From contig JAABPV010000015.1 in assembly GCA_011391865.1 (NCBI GenBank), positions 1 through 47,420 of the forward strand: a stretch of 47,420 nucleotides of DNA, written 5' to 3'. Source of the DNA: Desulfobulbaceae bacterium. GTDB lineage: Bacteria > Desulfobacterota > Desulfobulbia > Desulfobulbales > Desulfobulbaceae. This document shows, in pieces, positions 24,937-36,461 of the stretch (position 1 is the stretch's first letter; every line of letters begins with the position of its first letter). The notes under the pieces are model-generated. The model saw nothing but the letters and a program-made list of their open reading frames with translations, was not told where the DNA came from and made no database searches. The translations under genes and the position numbers were made by a program.

Positions 24937-25839
24937 TTAGAACCAGATGCTGCGGACGGAATTGAACATGGTGTACACGCCGAGGACGATGATCAGGCCC
25001 GCGCTGGCGATGCCCATCTTCCGGGCGAAGTCCATGTTCTCGCTGATCTTGCTGGTGAGATGGCGGCTCTGCGAGAGCAGCACGCCGATGCTGATCATCA
25101 CCAGGCCCAGCCCAAGGCTGAAGAAGAGGGTGACGGTCAGCCCTTGGCCGATTTTGCCCGCGCCAATGGCGATCAGCAATGTGGCGATGGCCGCCGGGCA
25201 GGGAATGATGCCGCCGGACATGCCGAGCAGGAGCAGCTCCAGCTTGCTGGTCGGCTTGGCCGCCGCCGCTGCGGCGGGCTGATGATGGCTGTGGCTGTGC
25301 TGCTCGTGCGGATGCTCGTGATAGCCCTCATGCGCATGGGGATGAACGTGCGGATGCAGATGCTCGTGTGCGTGGTCGGCAGGATGCGGCTGCTCATGGC
25401 TGTGGCCGTGGTCGTCCTCTTCATGCGCATGGGGATGAGCGTGCGGATGCTGATGCTCATGGCTGTGGCTGTCATGCGGATGATGGTGATCGTGGCCGCC
25501 GCCGAAGAGATGGAAATGGCTGTGGCCCGCGCCGGAGAGCCGCTGTCGCAGCATCCAGATGCCGACGATCAGAATCATGGCGGCGGAGACTAAGCCGAGC
25601 CAGTTGTGCAGGGTCTCGTCCGAATAGCGTTTGGAGAGCAAGGCCGCCGTAAGGCCGAGCAGGATGACGCTGAAGGTGTGGGTTATCGTAACGATGGTGC
25701 CGAGCAGCACGCCGTCCCAGGCGCGGCCTCTGGTCCCGACCATGTAGGCCGCGATCAGGGTTTTGCCGTGGCCGGGTTCAAAAGCGTGCAGCGCGCCAAG
25801 GAATATGGCGGTGGAATACAGGGCGAAAAGGCTGGTCAT
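24937..25839 (-). CDS. NicO/RcnA family nickel-cobalt transporter, His-rich
   Basis: This 300-residue membrane protein begins with ALHAFEPGHGKTLIAAYMVG, the NicO metal-recognition helix with its spaced His residues. SGGIIPCPAAIATLL marks the other half. Six hydrophobic helices are seen. Between helices three and four lies a loop of about 90 residues dominated by His (roughly residues 105-195), a likely nickel or cobalt buffer. Family members include the exporter RcnA and uptake permeases, so direction is open. It is the first gene of the minus-strand unit and is divergent from a LysR-type regulator 263 nt away, with an operator-like repeat between them. Confidence 0.92.
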   Translation of the reverse strand: MTSLFALYSTAIFLGALHAFEPGHGKTLIAAYMVGTRGRAWDGVLLGTIVTITHTFSVILLGLTAALLSKRYSDETLHNWLGLVSAAMILIVGIWMLRQRLSGAGHSHFHLFGGGHDHHHPHDSHSHEHQHPHAHPHAHEEDDHGHSHEQPHPADHAHEHLHPHVHPHAHEGYHEHPHEQHSHSHHQPAAAAAAKPTSKLELLLLGMSGGIIPCPAAIATLLIAIGAGKIGQGLTVTLFFSLGLGLVMISIGVLLSQSRHLTSKISENMDFARKMGIASAGLIIVLGVYTMFNSVRSIWF

Positions 25840-25935
25840 GAAGGGTCTCCGTTCTTCGTTCAGATGGATGCGGAATGCACTTCATGACTTTAAACATATT
25901 GCCGCCCGCCCGCGCAATGGGTTTTCCGCCTCATT

Positions 25936-25959
25936 CTTATAGGGCGATCAACCTATGAG
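25936..25959. promoter_or_regulatory. LysR-type operator candidate
   Basis: CTTATAGG and CCTATGAG form an inverted repeat (7 of 8 positions) around 8 bases in the nicO-lysR intergenic region. It includes the ATA-N-TAT spacing seen in LysR-type sites. It lies 37 bp before the -35 box of the regulator gene, where it could control both directions. Confidence 0.5.
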
Positions 25960-25995
25960 CCGGGCAAAAGAAAACAGTTTGGTCTGCTTTTTATC

Positions 25996-26025
25996 TTGAC
26001 AAAAAAGGTGCATTTCAACTACATA
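25996..26025 (+). promoter_or_regulatory. Sigma70-type promoter of the LysR gene
   Basis: A perfect TTGACA is followed after 18 bases by TACATA (4 of 6). The predicted start is about 70 nt before the ATG at 26103. Confidence 0.6.
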
Positions 26026-26102
26026 GCAGGCGGGACATGAGAAACAGGCGCGCGCGGCGCGTGACAGGACAGCTCCGCCTTCAGCAGGCGGAAGGAGCAG
26101 GC

Positions 26103-27086
26103 ATGGCCATCACCCTCAGGCAGTTTGAAATTTTCATCGCGGTGGCGGAAACCACCCAAGTGACCAAGGCCAGCAAAAAGCTGTTCCTGACGCAGTCAGC
26201 AGTCAGCATGGCCTTAGCCGAGCTGGAGAACCAGCTTGGCGGCCCGATTTTCGACCGGCATGGCCGCAGCCTTCTCCTCAACGACCGGGGCCGCTACCTG
26301 CTGCCCTTGGCGAAAAAGGTCGTCTTTCAGATCAAAAACATTGAGGCCCTGCTGACGGAGCAGAAAAATTCAGTTGCAGGCTTGCTGGAGATCATCGCCA
26401 GCTCGTCCATCGGCAACTACGTTCTGCCCTATCCGATCGGCCTGTTCATGCGGATGCACCCGGACGCGCGCATCAACATGCTGGTGGCCAACACCCGCCA
26501 GGCCGAGCGGCTGGTGGCGCAGGGGGTGATGGACTTGGGCTTTGTCGAGGGGGCGGTGACGGACGAGTCTGTGCGGCGGACTCCGTGGTTTGTTGACGAG
26601 ATGCGGGTGATCGTCAGCCCCTCGCATCCTCTGGCGGCGCAGGATGTCTTCCGCGTTCCTGAAGACTTGGAGAAAACGGTCTGGGTGCTGCGCGAGGAAG
26701 GCTCCGGCACAGTGGAGATTTTCAAGAACCGGCTGGGCAATCACGCCGCCCTGCTCAACGTCGTCACCCGCATGGGGCACACAGAGGCGATCAAAAAGGC
26801 GGTCGAGGCGGGCGTGGGCGCGTCCTGCCTGTCCGAGCTGACCATCTGCCGCGAGACCGAGCACGGCTGGCTGAAGAGCTTGGCCATCGAGGGCATCAGC
26901 ACCCGGCGGCAGCTTTCGATCATCCAGCACCGCGACAAGCAGAGCACCCGCCTGATGGACGAGTTCCTCAGTTTCTGCGGGATGATGACCGAATGGGGCC
27001 TGAGCCGCGAATATCTCTCCTCGCCCCGCCGTTTGGACGAGCTGCTCCGGCAGGCCGCAGGCGGCGCGGCAGGAGACCGCTCCTGA
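26103..27086 (+). CDS. LysR family transcriptional regulator
   Basis: The 327-residue protein has an N-terminal winged helix (MAITLRQFEIFIAVAETTQV, SKKLFLTQSAVSMALAELE) and a periplasmic-binding-protein-like effector domain (GLLEIIASSSIGNYVLP, then GVGASCLSEL). It groups by eye with the CysB/CbbR/YeiE-like branch. I start at 26103, where AAGGAG lies five bases upstream; the frame back to 26037 would add a basic tail before the DNA-binding helix. It is divergent from nicO-fmdE and an operator-like repeat lies between, so it probably regulates that metal locus and itself. The C-terminal 30 residues (after SREYLSSP) extend beyond the usual family end. Confidence 0.9.
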   Translation: MAITLRQFEIFIAVAETTQVTKASKKLFLTQSAVSMALAELENQLGGPIFDRHGRSLLLNDRGRYLLPLAKKVVFQIKNIEALLTEQKNSVAGLLEIIASSSIGNYVLPYPIGLFMRMHPDARINMLVANTRQAERLVAQGVMDLGFVEGAVTDESVRRTPWFVDEMRVIVSPSHPLAAQDVFRVPEDLEKTVWVLREEGSGTVEIFKNRLGNHAALLNVVTRMGHTEAIKKAVEAGVGASCLSELTICRETEHGWLKSLAIEGISTRRQLSIIQHRDKQSTRLMDEFLSFCGMMTEWGLSREYLSSPRRLDELLRQAAGGAAGDRS

Positions 27087-27089
27087 GGC

Positions 27090-29413
27090 TCAGAGCGCGG
27101 CGGCGATGGCCCGGCTCAGCTCCTTGCGGCTGAAGGGCTTGGCCACAGCGGCCCGGAAGCCGTAGCTGCGGTATTCAGCCAGCACCGGGTCGTTGGAGTA
27201 GCCGCTGGCCACGATCAGCCGGGCTTCTGGATCGTCGGCCAGCAGCAGAATGGCCGCCTCCTTGCCGCCCATGCCGCCGGGAATGGTCAAGTCCATGATC
27301 ACCAGATCAGTCGGCCTGCCTTCCTCGCGCAGTTTCCGGCAGAGATTGACCGCCTCCATCCCGTCCGCCGCCAGCACCGGCTCATGACCCAAGGAGATTA
27401 GCTGGGCCTTGGCCAGATTGCGCAGCATCTCGTCGTCGTCCATGACCATGATCCGCAGGGCGGTTTTGGCGGTCTCCGCTTCGCGCCGGGGTGCTTCTTG
27501 CGCCGCCGCCGGGCTGCCTGACCGGGCCGCAGGCAGATAGACGGAGAACAGCGTGCCTTGGCCTGGCTCGGACTGCGCCGATATCCAGCCCTCATGTTTT
27601 TTGACCACGAAATGGCAGATCGCCAGACCAAGACCGTTGCCGTCCGGCTTGGTGGTGAAATACGGATCAAAGATTTTCTCCATGATCTCCGAGGGAATGC
27701 CGCCGCCGCAATCTTGGATGGCAATGCGGACGTAGCGGCCATGGCGCAGGCCCGGCGGCAGTGCTTCCTCCTTTTCCCCTTCGATGTTGGCGCAGCGGAT
27801 CTGAATGCTGCCGCCCGCAGACATGGCCTGTTTGGCGTTGAGGATGATGTTCTGAATCACTTGGCTGATCTGGCCGCTGTCCGCCTCGATCAGCCAGAGA
27901 TCGTCAGGAAACGCGTACTCGCAGGAGACCGGCGAGCCGCGAAGGATGAAATCTGCCGACTCGCGCACCAGCTCGGCCAAGACGGTGGCTTCCCGCACTG
28001 GCTCGCCACCCTTGGCGAAGATGAGCAGCTGGCGGGTCAGCTTGGCCGCCCGTCTGGCCGCTTTTTCCGCGTCCGCGAGCAGGCTGGCGGTCTCGCTGTC
28101 CTCTGTTCTCAGCCGGAAGGAGGCCAGCTCAATGTTGCCAAGAATGGCGGTGAGAATGTTGTTGAAGTCATGGGCGATTCCGGCGGCCAGCAGACCGACC
28201 GACTCCAGCTTTTTGACTTTGATCATCTCCTCAATCATTTTCCGCTCGCCGGTCACGTCGCGGAAAACAATCACCGTGCCGATGATCCGGCCCTCGCGGT
28301 CGCGGATGGGCGCGCAGCTGTCGGCGACGCTCAGGCGGCGGCCGTCCTTGCGGATCAAGGCGGTGCGTTTGTCCAAACCGGGCGGCGCGCTCTGCGTCAG
28401 CACCTGCCCGGCCACGTCAGGACAGAGCAGGCCGTCCTCCTCGCCGACCAGCCGGAAAACTTCGGCTGAGGGTCTGCCTGCGGCCTCGGCACTGCTCCAG
28501 CCGGTCAGCCGCTCCGCCACCTGATTGCAATAGACCACCCTGCCAGCCACGTCAGTGGCGATCACGCCGTCGCCAATGGAATGCAAGGTGACGCTCAGCC
28601 GCTCGCGCTCCTCCTCAGCCCGCTGCTCGGCCCGCTTCAGCTCGGTGATGTTCCGGCAGATGCCGATCAGGCCGAGCAGCCTGCCATCCGGGCCGATGTA
28701 CGGACTTTTCAGCACATCGTAGAGTGCCGCCGCGCCGTTCTCCGGGCTGATCAGCTCCTCCTCGCTGCGCTCCGCCGCGCAGGCGGCCAGCAAAGCCTGA
28801 TCTCTGCTGCTGAAGGATGCCGCAGCAGACGCAGACAGCACTGCCTCATCCGCCTGACCGACGATGTCCTGCGCCTTTTTGCCTGCAAAATGCTCAAAGG
28901 CCCGGTTGCAGCCCAAGTAGCGATTGTCCCGGTCTTTGAAATAAATAAGGTCCGGTATCGAGTCAAGCAGGGCCTCCAGCATGGTTTTCTGGCGGCGCAG
29001 CGTCTCTTGGGCTGTTTTCAGATCAAGGGTTTGCCGCCGCAGATTGAGCTGGGTGCTGATTCTGGCCAAGACCTCGGCCTGCTGAAAGGGCTTGGTGATG
29101 TAATCCACGCCGCCGACCGCGAAACCCTCAATCTTGTCCTCAACGCTGGCGAGCGCGGTCATGAAAATGATCGGGATGTCGGCGCATTCCGGTCTGGCCT
29201 TGATCCGGCGGCAGGTCTCGAAGCCGTTCAGCTCCGGCATCATTACGTCTAAGAGGATGATGTCCGGGGTGAAATGGGCGAGGGCGGCCAAAGCCTGCGC
29301 GCCGCCTTGGAGAATGCGGAGTTCAAAATCCTGATCTTCCAGCAGCGAGAGCAGGATTTTCAAACTGGCGGGCTGGTCATCCACAATCAGGATGAGATCT
29401 TTCGTGCGGTCGC

Positions 29414-29417
<4 letters not shown>
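27090..29417 (-). CDS. Hybrid histidine kinase REC-PAS-PAS-HisKA-HATPase-REC
   Basis: This 775-residue cytoplasmic protein starts with a receiver domain (phosphoacceptor Asp57 in LLDVMMPELNG). Two PAS domains follow (about residues 150-270 and 275-395), then a kinase core with His416 in AAGIAHDFNNILTAILGN. The ATPase domain shows NAKQAMSAGG, DCGGGIPSE, IFDPYFTTK and NGLGLAI. A second receiver has Asp709 in VIMDLTIPGG. The HDFNN type of His box is common in hybrid kinases of Desulfobacterota. It has no membrane segment and probably receives phosphate or signal through its N-terminal receiver, perhaps from the membrane hybrid kinase whose stop codon overlaps its ATG by four bases. Confidence 0.93.
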
Positions 29418-33052
<3,635 letters not shown>

Positions 33053-33076
33053 CAAGGAAAGCCGGTGGCGGAGTGT

Positions 33077-33122
33077 GAGTATAATTTTTTGAATTATACT
33101 CGACGCGGCAGAGAAAAGTCAA
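33077..33122 (-). promoter_or_regulatory. Promoter of the kinase pair, -10 box inside a palindrome
   Basis: On the minus strand TTGACT is followed after 18 bases by a perfect TATAAT (33093-33098). GAGTATAATT and AATTATACTC form a 10-bp inverted repeat (33077-33101) that contains this -10 box. The start would fall about 30 nt before the ATG. A repressor or the kinase's own regulator could bind here. Confidence 0.6.
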
Positions 33123-33483
33123 ATTTTTTGAATGCAACACAGGAAGAATGCAATTACAACATGTTATCATGCAGGCGATTGAAAAATATTTGTAAATCAA
33201 TCAGTTCTGTGGTAAAGTAAAAAGTCCGTCTTGTTGCGCAGCATGAAGGCGGGAACAGAAACTGAAGCTCTGTCCCGACAGCGTTGGGACAATTTCGCCT
33301 GCGGCAAGCAGCTCTGTATCGCCCACCCAGCACAACAACCATCCCCGCGAGCTGAATCCTGCCAGCCTCGGCGCGGTGGACTAAAGACGGCCAATGAGCT
33401 GACGCAGGCCGGAAGCTGACAGGCAGCGTCAGTTTCCGGCTGACAGCTGCAATCCCTCCTGTCAATCCCCCCAGACCTTTTTC
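33123..33483. other. Intergenic region without a recognised gene
   Basis: This stretch lies between the divergent kinase and accC genes. It starts AT-rich and becomes GC-rich. I see no convincing reading frame or known RNA. One hairpin stands out: CCGGAAGCTGA (33409) pairs with TCAGTTTCCGG (33429) across a 9-nt loop with one G-T pair. A small RNA is possible but not supported beyond that. Confidence 0.4.
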
Positions 33484-33512
33484 TTGCGCCGCGCCGTGTT
33501 TTCTGGTATCTT
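33484..33512 (+). promoter_or_regulatory. Possible promoter of accC
   Basis: TTGCGC and TATCTT are 17 bases apart, roughly 95 nt before the accC start. The -35 match is weak (3 of 6). Confidence 0.35.
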
Positions 33513-33613
33513 AGCGGGATTTCGCCCTAATCCCTCAGGGGCGGCAGGGCTGGAACCCGGTCCGCCGCATGTTGACCGGCTGCAAGAATACTTACTACTT
33601 ATAGGCGGAACCA

Positions 33614-35053
33614 GTGAAGACCAAAATACTCGTTGCCAACCGGGGTGAGATCGCCATCCGCATCATCCGGGCTATTCAAGAGCTGAACTATGAAGCGGTC
33701 GCTGTCTATGAAACTCCAGACCGCGACTCCATGCACATCCGCAGTGCGGACGAGGCGGTGTGGATTGGCGACGGCCCGCGCTGCGACTACCTCAATATCA
33801 ACAAGGTGATTGCTGCGGCCCAGAAGAGCGGGGCTGCGGCCATTCATCCCGGCTACGGTTTCTTAGCTGAGAACGCCGACTTCGCCCGCGCCTGCGAGAA
33901 GGCGGGCATCATCTTCATCGGCCCGTCCTCGGAGGTGATAGACAACCTTGGCAACAAGGTCACGGCCCGCAAGATCATGGCTGAGGCAGGCATTCCGATG
34001 GTGCCGGGCACGCAGAACCTGCAAGCGGGCGAGGCAGGCTTGCAGGAGGCAGTGGCCTTCGGCAAGCAGTACGGCTACCCGATCATGCTAAAAGCCACGG
34101 CAGGCGGCGGCGGTCGCGGCATCCGCAAGATCGAGCAGGAGAAAGACCTCAAGGATCACTATGCAATGGCCCGTGCCGAGGCCAAGGCTGCCTTTGGCGA
34201 TGACTCGGTGTATTTAGAGAAAGCTGTGGTCAAGCCCAAGCACATTGAGGTGCAGATCATTGCCGACAAGAAGGGCAGCACCATCCACCTTGGCACCCGC
34301 GACTGCTCCATCCAGCGGCGCAATCAGAAGCTGGTCGAGATCGCCCCGGCCTTCCAGCTCACGCCGGAGCAGCAGGAGGCAATCAGCCAGACCGCAGTGA
34401 AGGCTGCCAAGGCCGCAGGCTACTTCAACGCAGGCACGGTCGAGTTCCTCTTCGATAACGGCAAGTTCTACTTCATGGAGATCAACACCCGCCTGCAAGT
34501 CGAGCACACGGTCTCCGAGATGATCACCGGCATTGATGTTGTCCGCACCCAGATCAAGCTGGCGATGGGCAAAGACCTCTCCATCAAGCAGGAGGACATC
34601 CACCTGCGCGGCCATGCCGTGGAGATGCGCATCAATGCCGAAGACCCGAAGAACAACTTCATGCCCGAAGGCGGCAAGACCGTGCGCGTCTATCGCTCGC
34701 CGGGCGGCTACGGCGTGCGCTTGGACGGCTTCTGCTATCAGGGCTTCACCATCCCGCAGGTTTATGATTCGCTGCTGGTCAAGCTGACCGTGTTCGGCTG
34801 GTCGTGGAACGAGACGGTTGACCGCCTGCGCCGCAGCCTGAACAACTTCGTCATTATCGGCCCCAAGACCACCATTCCCTTTTATCTCAGTCTGATCAAA
34901 GACCCGGACTTCCAGGCGGGCAAGTTCGACACCTCCTTCCTTGAGACCCACGAGCACCTCTTTAACTACGAGGAGGACAGCAGCGAGGTCAACAAGCTCG
35001 CCCGCCTGATCGCCGAGATCCACTGCAAGGGCGGCAACGCCTATGCGGCGTAG
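33614..35053 (+). CDS. accC: Biotin carboxylase subunit (acetyl-CoA or pyruvate carboxylase)
   Basis: The 479-residue protein is a complete biotin carboxylase. It has an N-terminal domain (KILVANRGEIAIRIIRAIQE), IHPGYGFLAENADFA, the ATP-grasp glycine loop KATAGGGGRGIRKI, and EINTRLQVEHTVSE in the active site. It uses ATP and bicarbonate to carboxylate a biotinyl-lysine. Length fits the free subunits of two-part pyruvate carboxylase (PycA). The carboxyltransferase with a biotin domain lies 3.8 kb downstream on the same strand, so pyruvate to oxaloacetate is the likeliest reaction. An acetyl-CoA carboxylase role cannot be excluded. The start codon is GTG, with GGA close upstream. Accessory genes separate the two subunits. 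Confidence 0.93.
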   Translation: MKTKILVANRGEIAIRIIRAIQELNYEAVAVYETPDRDSMHIRSADEAVWIGDGPRCDYLNINKVIAAAQKSGAAAIHPGYGFLAENADFARACEKAGIIFIGPSSEVIDNLGNKVTARKIMAEAGIPMVPGTQNLQAGEAGLQEAVAFGKQYGYPIMLKATAGGGGRGIRKIEQEKDLKDHYAMARAEAKAAFGDDSVYLEKAVVKPKHIEVQIIADKKGSTIHLGTRDCSIQRRNQKLVEIAPAFQLTPEQQEAISQTAVKAAKAAGYFNAGTVEFLFDNGKFYFMEINTRLQVEHTVSEMITGIDVVRTQIKLAMGKDLSIKQEDIHLRGHAVEMRINAEDPKNNFMPEGGKTVRVYRSPGGYGVRLDGFCYQGFTIPQVYDSLLVKLTVFGWSWNETVDRLRRSLNNFVIIGPKTTIPFYLSLIKDPDFQAGKFDTSFLETHEHLFNYEEDSSEVNKLARLIAEIHCKGGNAYAA

Positions 35054-35110
35054 CAGCTGCCTGATTAGATTGTATGGGCGCGGCCTGCCGTGCCCATATT
35101 GCCACCCGCA

Positions 35111-35566
35111 ATGAATCTGCACAATCCTTTTGCCTTGGCCGGAATCGCCTTCCTGCTTGCGGCGGCGTTCTGGTTTTTCCTCAGCAAAGGCCGGAAAAGC
35201 AGCAAAGACGCATCAGGGCGTTTGGACGCAACGCAGGTGATTTATCTTCTCAGCCTGCTGGCCATGCTTGTTCTTGCGGCACTGACGTGGAACGAACGCG
35301 CCATTTCAATGCCGCTGCTCGGCTGCTTTCTGGGAAGCGTCGTCAGCGGCCTGCCGCTTTTGAAGCCTGCGAAGGAAGAAAAGGCTGTTCTCAGCACGAT
35401 TGGCGAGCAAAGTCCTTCAGTCCGCACCGACGGCAAGGTGACAATCAGCTACGGCAGCGCGGTGTCCGGCGGGAAAAAAGCAGGCGCGGGGCAGGCGGTC
35501 ACGCAGGGCGGACAAAGCCCGGCGGTCGAGGCGAAGAAAGATGTGGAAATCACGTATGAAAAATAA
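35111..35566 (+). CDS. Small membrane protein with GxQSP motifs
   Basis: I do not recognise this 151-residue protein. It has two hydrophobic helices (about residues 6-24 and 42-65), a Lys-rich loop between them, and a soluble tail. The tail carries two copies of a short pattern: STIGEQSPSVRTDGKVTISY near residue 97 and TQGGQSPAVEAKKDVEITY near residue 130. The same pattern occurs in the TPR proteins at 36462 and 44667. In the families I know, such GxQSPxxxxxxxVxxxY strings look like a beta-hairpin linker. It is the first gene of the island between accC and pycB and starts 57 nt after accC. A role as membrane partner of the TPR proteins is inference. Confidence 0.7.
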   Translation: MNLHNPFALAGIAFLLAAAFWFFLSKGRKSSKDASGRLDATQVIYLLSLLAMLVLAALTWNERAISMPLLGCFLGSVVSGLPLLKPAKEEKAVLSTIGEQSPSVRTDGKVTISYGSAVSGGKKAGAGQAVTQGGQSPAVEAKKDVEITYEK

Positions 35567-35589
35567 GGCGGCGGGTGTTTTCTGGCAGA

Positions 35590-35604
35590 TCTTTCTTTGA
35601 AAGA
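35590..35604. promoter_or_regulatory. Small palindrome before a toxin-antitoxin pair
   Basis: TCTTTC and GAAAGA flank three T, ending 19 bases before the ATG of the putative antitoxin. Antitoxins commonly bind such palindromes to control their own operon. This is position-based. Confidence 0.3.
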
Positions 35605-35623
35605 AACACAAGAGGAATACGAT

Positions 35624-35899
35624 ATGACAAAAGTGATTTCGCAGCACAGCGATCTTTGGACATTGCAGAAGATACAATCTCTTGTTGGCATGGAGACGGT
35701 CTTGCTCAAGAAGCAAATTGAGGCTGTGCAGGCCAGAGTATGCTTCTTTGAGGCGCGGCATGGTAAATTCAGCGAGCAAGGACTGCACGGGCAGGTGGAC
35801 GACATGGAGCTTGTTGAATGGGAAGGCGAGGTGGCAACCCTGGAGCGGCTGCAAAAGAAGATCGCCTGCCTTGAGGATGTGAATTTTGAATATGAATGA
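35624..35899 (+). CDS. Putative antitoxin partner of the TumE-like toxin
   Basis: This 91-residue protein has a mostly helical, charged composition (SDLWTLQKIQSLVGMETVLL, then VATLERLQKKIACLED) and no recognised DNA-binding domain. Its last codons overlap the TumE-like gene by 8 nt, the usual layout of a toxin-antitoxin pair. AGAGGA precedes the ATG by eight bases. I do not know the family; the antitoxin role rests on its partner and the overlap. TumA antitoxins described with TumE carry a helix-turn-helix, which is not evident here, so this may be a different antitoxin type. Confidence 0.6.
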   Translation: MTKVISQHSDLWTLQKIQSLVGMETVLLKKQIEAVQARVCFFEARHGKFSEQGLHGQVDDMELVEWEGEVATLERLQKKIACLEDVNFEYE

Positions 35900-36281
35900 T
35901 TATTTGTTCCAGATTGAAGAGACTGTCACGACTTGTTTTCTGATGGCGGCATATCAGCTCAAGATTGACAGAAAGACGCGGGACATGTCGTTCATCTCTG
36001 GGCAAATTAATTTTATTGACGGCTCGGCGTTGGATTTCAAGGAGTTTATCGAGGAAATTGATGAGGAAATTGAAAAATACAAATATGGATATAATTACCG
36101 CAAGGATGATCATGTCTTTTTCCGATATGACAACGCCCTTGATCCTGGCGCGAGGTGTTTGAACTCATTTCCGCATCATAAACATATTGAAGACAGCAGG
36201 ATAGTTGATTCGCACCCAGTCAGTCTTGAGGAAGTTATCGCCGAAATTATGCAACATATCCTGAGCAACTGGGAGCACTGA
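35892..36281 (+). CDS. tumE: TumE family toxin (DUF6516)
   Basis: The 129-residue protein matches the TumE/DUF6516 pattern. It has an N-terminal helix, SGQINFIDGSALDFKEFIEE, a Tyr-rich strand (KYKYGYNYRKDDHVFFRYDN), and the conserved FPHHKHI, followed by a C-terminal helix. These proteins act as toxins of type II toxin-antitoxin pairs; the mechanism is not settled. It overlaps the preceding putative antitoxin by 8 nt. The gene is more AT-rich than its neighbours, consistent with recent transfer. It is followed by array C. Confidence 0.8.
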   Translation: MNDYLFQIEETVTTCFLMAAYQLKIDRKTRDMSFISGQINFIDGSALDFKEFIEEIDEEIEKYKYGYNYRKDDHVFFRYDNALDPGARCLNSFPHHKHIEDSRIVDSHPVSLEEVIAEIMQHILSNWEH

Positions 36282-36310
36282 GGTGGGAAGCGTGACGAGG
36301 CAGCCGCCGT

Positions 36311-36436
36311 CTATGAGAAAGTATATTTTTTCTATTTTCTCATAGTCCGGGCCTGTCTTTTAATAGGAAAAATAGATGAGGAAATAGACGCGGCCTATTT
36401 GCTCATCTATTTTTTGGATTAAAAGGTATAAAAAAT
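36311..36436. repeat. 21-nt-period array C (6 units)
   Basis: Units start at 36311 and every 21 nt to 36416. CTATGAGAAA (36311) pairs with TTTCTCATAG at the end of the next core. AGATGAGGAAATAG (36374) pairs with the core at 36395 with one mismatch. Units 1 and 5, 84 nt apart, both end in TATTTTTT. The array occupies nearly the whole gap between tumE and the TPR gene, so it must include or precede the TPR promoter. A final part-unit (ACACTTTCTGG) is complementary to the first unit's start. Confidence 0.75.
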
Positions 36437-36461
36437 ACACTTTCTGGCAGGGGGTGGCGAC

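Noticed and set aside
33154-33465. Minus-strand 103-residue frame between the kinase and accC
   Set aside because: No family, no ribosome site, composition unlike a protein; probably chance.
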